Assembly: GCA_023405705.1 (NCBI GenBank)
Contig: JAEXXR010000058.1
Coordinates: forward strand, 1 to 6,783
Reading direction: 5' to 3'
Origin: Actinomycetes bacterium
GTDB lineage: Bacteria > Actinomycetota > Thermoleophilia > Solirubrobacterales > Solirubrobacteraceae
Length of the DNA stretch: 6,783 nucleotides
The notes beneath the pieces were generated by a model, which saw only the letters and a list, made by a program, of their open reading frames with translations, was not told where the DNA came from and ran no database searches. This document shows, one piece after another, positions 5,875 through 6,783 of the stretch. The position numbers and the translations under genes were made by a program. The first letter of the stretch is position 1; every line of letters begins with the position of its first letter.

Positions 5875-6485
5875 TGGCGCGCACCCAGCCGGCCGTCGAC
5901 AAGCGGCGCCTGATCCTCGACGCGGCCGTCCGCGTCTTCGCGCGCCAGGGCTTCCACACCTGCCGCGTCTCCGACATCGCCGACGAGGCGAGAGTCGCCT
6001 ACGGCCTCGTCTACCACTACTTCAAGAGCAAGGACGAGATCCTCGACACGCTCTTCCTCGAGCGCTGGGACATCCTCCTGCGCGCGATCACGGAGGTCGA
6101 CGCGCAGCCCGACCTGCCGCCCAGGGAGAAGCTGCACGCGATCGCGTCGTTCATCGTCGACTCCTACCGCCACGACCCCGACCTGATGAAGGTGATCATC
6201 GTCGAGGTGACGCGCGCGGCCAACACCTTCGGCCGCACGCACCTGCCCCAGATCCGCCAGGCGTACGTGCAGATCGGGGCGATCGTGGAGAGAGCGCAGC
6301 GCGACGGGACCTTCCGCGACGACGTCACCCCGGACTTCGCCGCCCTCGCCTTCTACGGCGCCGTCGAGCAGGTTCTGACAGGCTGGATCTTCTCGTTGCT
6401 CCCGGTCGGCGATCGGGAATACGAGGATGCCAAGACCCTCATCGTCGAGACGATCTGCGGTGGCCTTGAGCGCGTCGAGGGTTAG
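5874..6485 (+). CDS. TetR/AcrR-family transcriptional regulator
   Basis: 203 residues, typical TetR length. The N-terminal HTH spans about residues 9-57: KRRLILDAAVRVFARQGFHT, then VSDIADEARVAYGLVYHYFKSKDEIL, with the recognition helix around VAYGLVYHYF (41-50). The usual Gly of A-G-V-A is Arg40. The C-terminal ligand/dimer domain is helical, with DGTFRDDVTPDFAALAFYGA and VLTGWIFSLLP, as in FadR-like regulators of acyl-CoA metabolism; a fatty-acyl ligand is an inference. The start ATG 5874 overlaps the amidase stop by one base, and GGAGG at 5859-5863 lies 10 nt upstream. It most likely binds the palindrome at 4971-4990 and represses its own operon and the divergent DUF2804 gene. The last 100 bases use less GC-biased codons than the rest. 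Confidence 0.95.
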   Translation: MARTQPAVDKRRLILDAAVRVFARQGFHTCRVSDIADEARVAYGLVYHYFKSKDEILDTLFLERWDILLRAITEVDAQPDLPPREKLHAIASFIVDSYRHDPDLMKVIIVEVTRAANTFGRTHLPQIRQAYVQIGAIVERAQRDGTFRDDVTPDFAALAFYGAVEQVLTGWIFSLLPVGDREYEDAKTLIVETICGGLERVEG

Positions 6486-6512
6486 CGCGAAGCCGCCGGG
6501 AGCTCTGATTCA

Positions 6513-6662
6513 ATGCCCGAGATCATGAGAGAAAGCGAACTCGTCAAGCGGCTGATCTGGTCGGGTCTGCTCGCCGGAATCGGCGCGCTCGCCAGCATCG
6601 CCACGCAGAGACTCGCGACGTTCGTGTGGATCCGCGCGTTCGGCGAGGAGCCGCCCGAGTGA
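6513..6662 (+). CDS. Small single-TM membrane protein, 49 aa
   Basis: Starts at ATG 6513 with GGGAG at 6498-6502. Translation gives MPEIMRESELVKRLIW, a hydrophobic Gly/Ala-rich segment at about residues 14-31 (LIWSGLLAGIGALASIAT) and the ending FVWIRAFGEEPPE. The charged N-terminus, one TM helix and a terminal G-E-E/D-P-P-E motif recall the end of the actinobacterial DUF4235 membrane proteins, though these are longer; this is resemblance by eye only. An alternative start is ATG 6525. It ends in GTGA overlapping the next gene, arguing that it is translated and coupled. It lies 27 nt after the TetR stop with no terminator seen, so read-through is possible. Function unknown. Confidence 0.7.
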   Translation: MPEIMRESELVKRLIWSGLLAGIGALASIATQRLATFVWIRAFGEEPPE

Positions 6663-6783
6663 CCCCGGATCCCGGCGTCCCGTTCGGCTCCGGCCCCGAG
6701 GAGGCCGCCGCCGACGCCGAGCCGACGGTCGTGACCCCGCCGCCGGCTCCGCCGGCCGGTCAGGCCGCGCCCCCGCCGTACAC
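6659..6783 (+). CDS. Pro/Ala-rich N-terminus of an unidentified protein, 3'-truncated by the window edge
   Basis: GTG 6659 overlaps the preceding stop by 4 nt, and GAGGAG at 6645-6650 lies 8 nt upstream, a good Shine-Dalgarno. Forty-one residues are visible, 13 of them Pro, with VVTPPPAPPAG followed by QAAPPPY: a disordered, acidic then Pro-rich leader. No domain is reached. Small TM proteins with the preceding type of ending are often followed in actinobacteria by genes for holin-like (DUF1469) or DUF3618 membrane-associated proteins, but this is only an expectation. The reading frame is open to the last base. Confidence 0.6.
   Translation, partial: MTPDPGVPFGSGPEEAAADAEPTVVTPPPAPPAGQAAPPPY

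Noticed and set aside
6396..6425. Possible internal promoter in the 3' end of the TetR gene (TTGCTC followed by AATACGAG)
   Set aside because: The -10 match is poor and the spacing ambiguous. The lower GC of this stretch is notable but not enough to call a promoter.

Overview
The window comes from a very GC-rich bacterium. Strong third-position G/C bias, dense GTG/ATGA-type junctions and acyl-CoA-centred gene content point to Actinomycetota. The small membrane gene and Pro-rich gene at the right edge are reminiscent of Thermoleophilia/Solirubrobacterales such as Conexibacter, but this placement is an inference without any rRNA marker. All recognised genes look chromosomal. I see no RNA gene, insertion sequence, phage gene or CRISPR array.

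Left block (1-4003, plus strand) is a tightly packed operon. It holds the C-terminal two thirds of a biotin-dependent acyl-CoA carboxylase carboxyltransferase subunit, a BKACE/DUF849 beta-keto acid cleavage enzyme, a family III CoA-transferase-fold protein with an intact alpha-methylacyl-CoA racemase triad (His149/Asp179/Glu265), and a MerR-family regulator. Gaps are 10 nt, -4 nt and at most about 58 nt. Together they suggest catabolism of a branched or otherwise non-standard acyl-CoA: carboxylation, stereochemical inversion or CoA transfer, and thioester-forming cleavage of a beta-keto acid, under a dedicated regulator. The substrate is unknown. Two probable specificity positions differ from the textbook enzymes: Ile17 in the BKACE and Tyr at codon 242 of the carboxylase fragment.

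Middle block (4011-6485): a minus-strand DUF2804 gene converges on the MerR gene and is divergent from a nitrilase-superfamily amidase gene plus a TetR-family regulator gene. The 73-bp divergent gap contains a near-perfect 20-bp palindrome (9-bp arms, 2-bp centre) that looks like a TetR operator. The amidase and TetR genes overlap by one base. This is a compact regulated module around a protein family of unknown function.

Right edge (6486-6783): a 49-codon single-TM protein gene not in the usual ORF size range is followed, with a 4-nt GTGA overlap, by the start of a Pro-rich protein that runs off the window.

The most unusual non-coding structures are a palindromic, AT3-rich tail at the 3' end of the BKACE gene (1916-1957) and a perfect 9-bp hairpin just ahead of the preferred MerR start (3276-3297).
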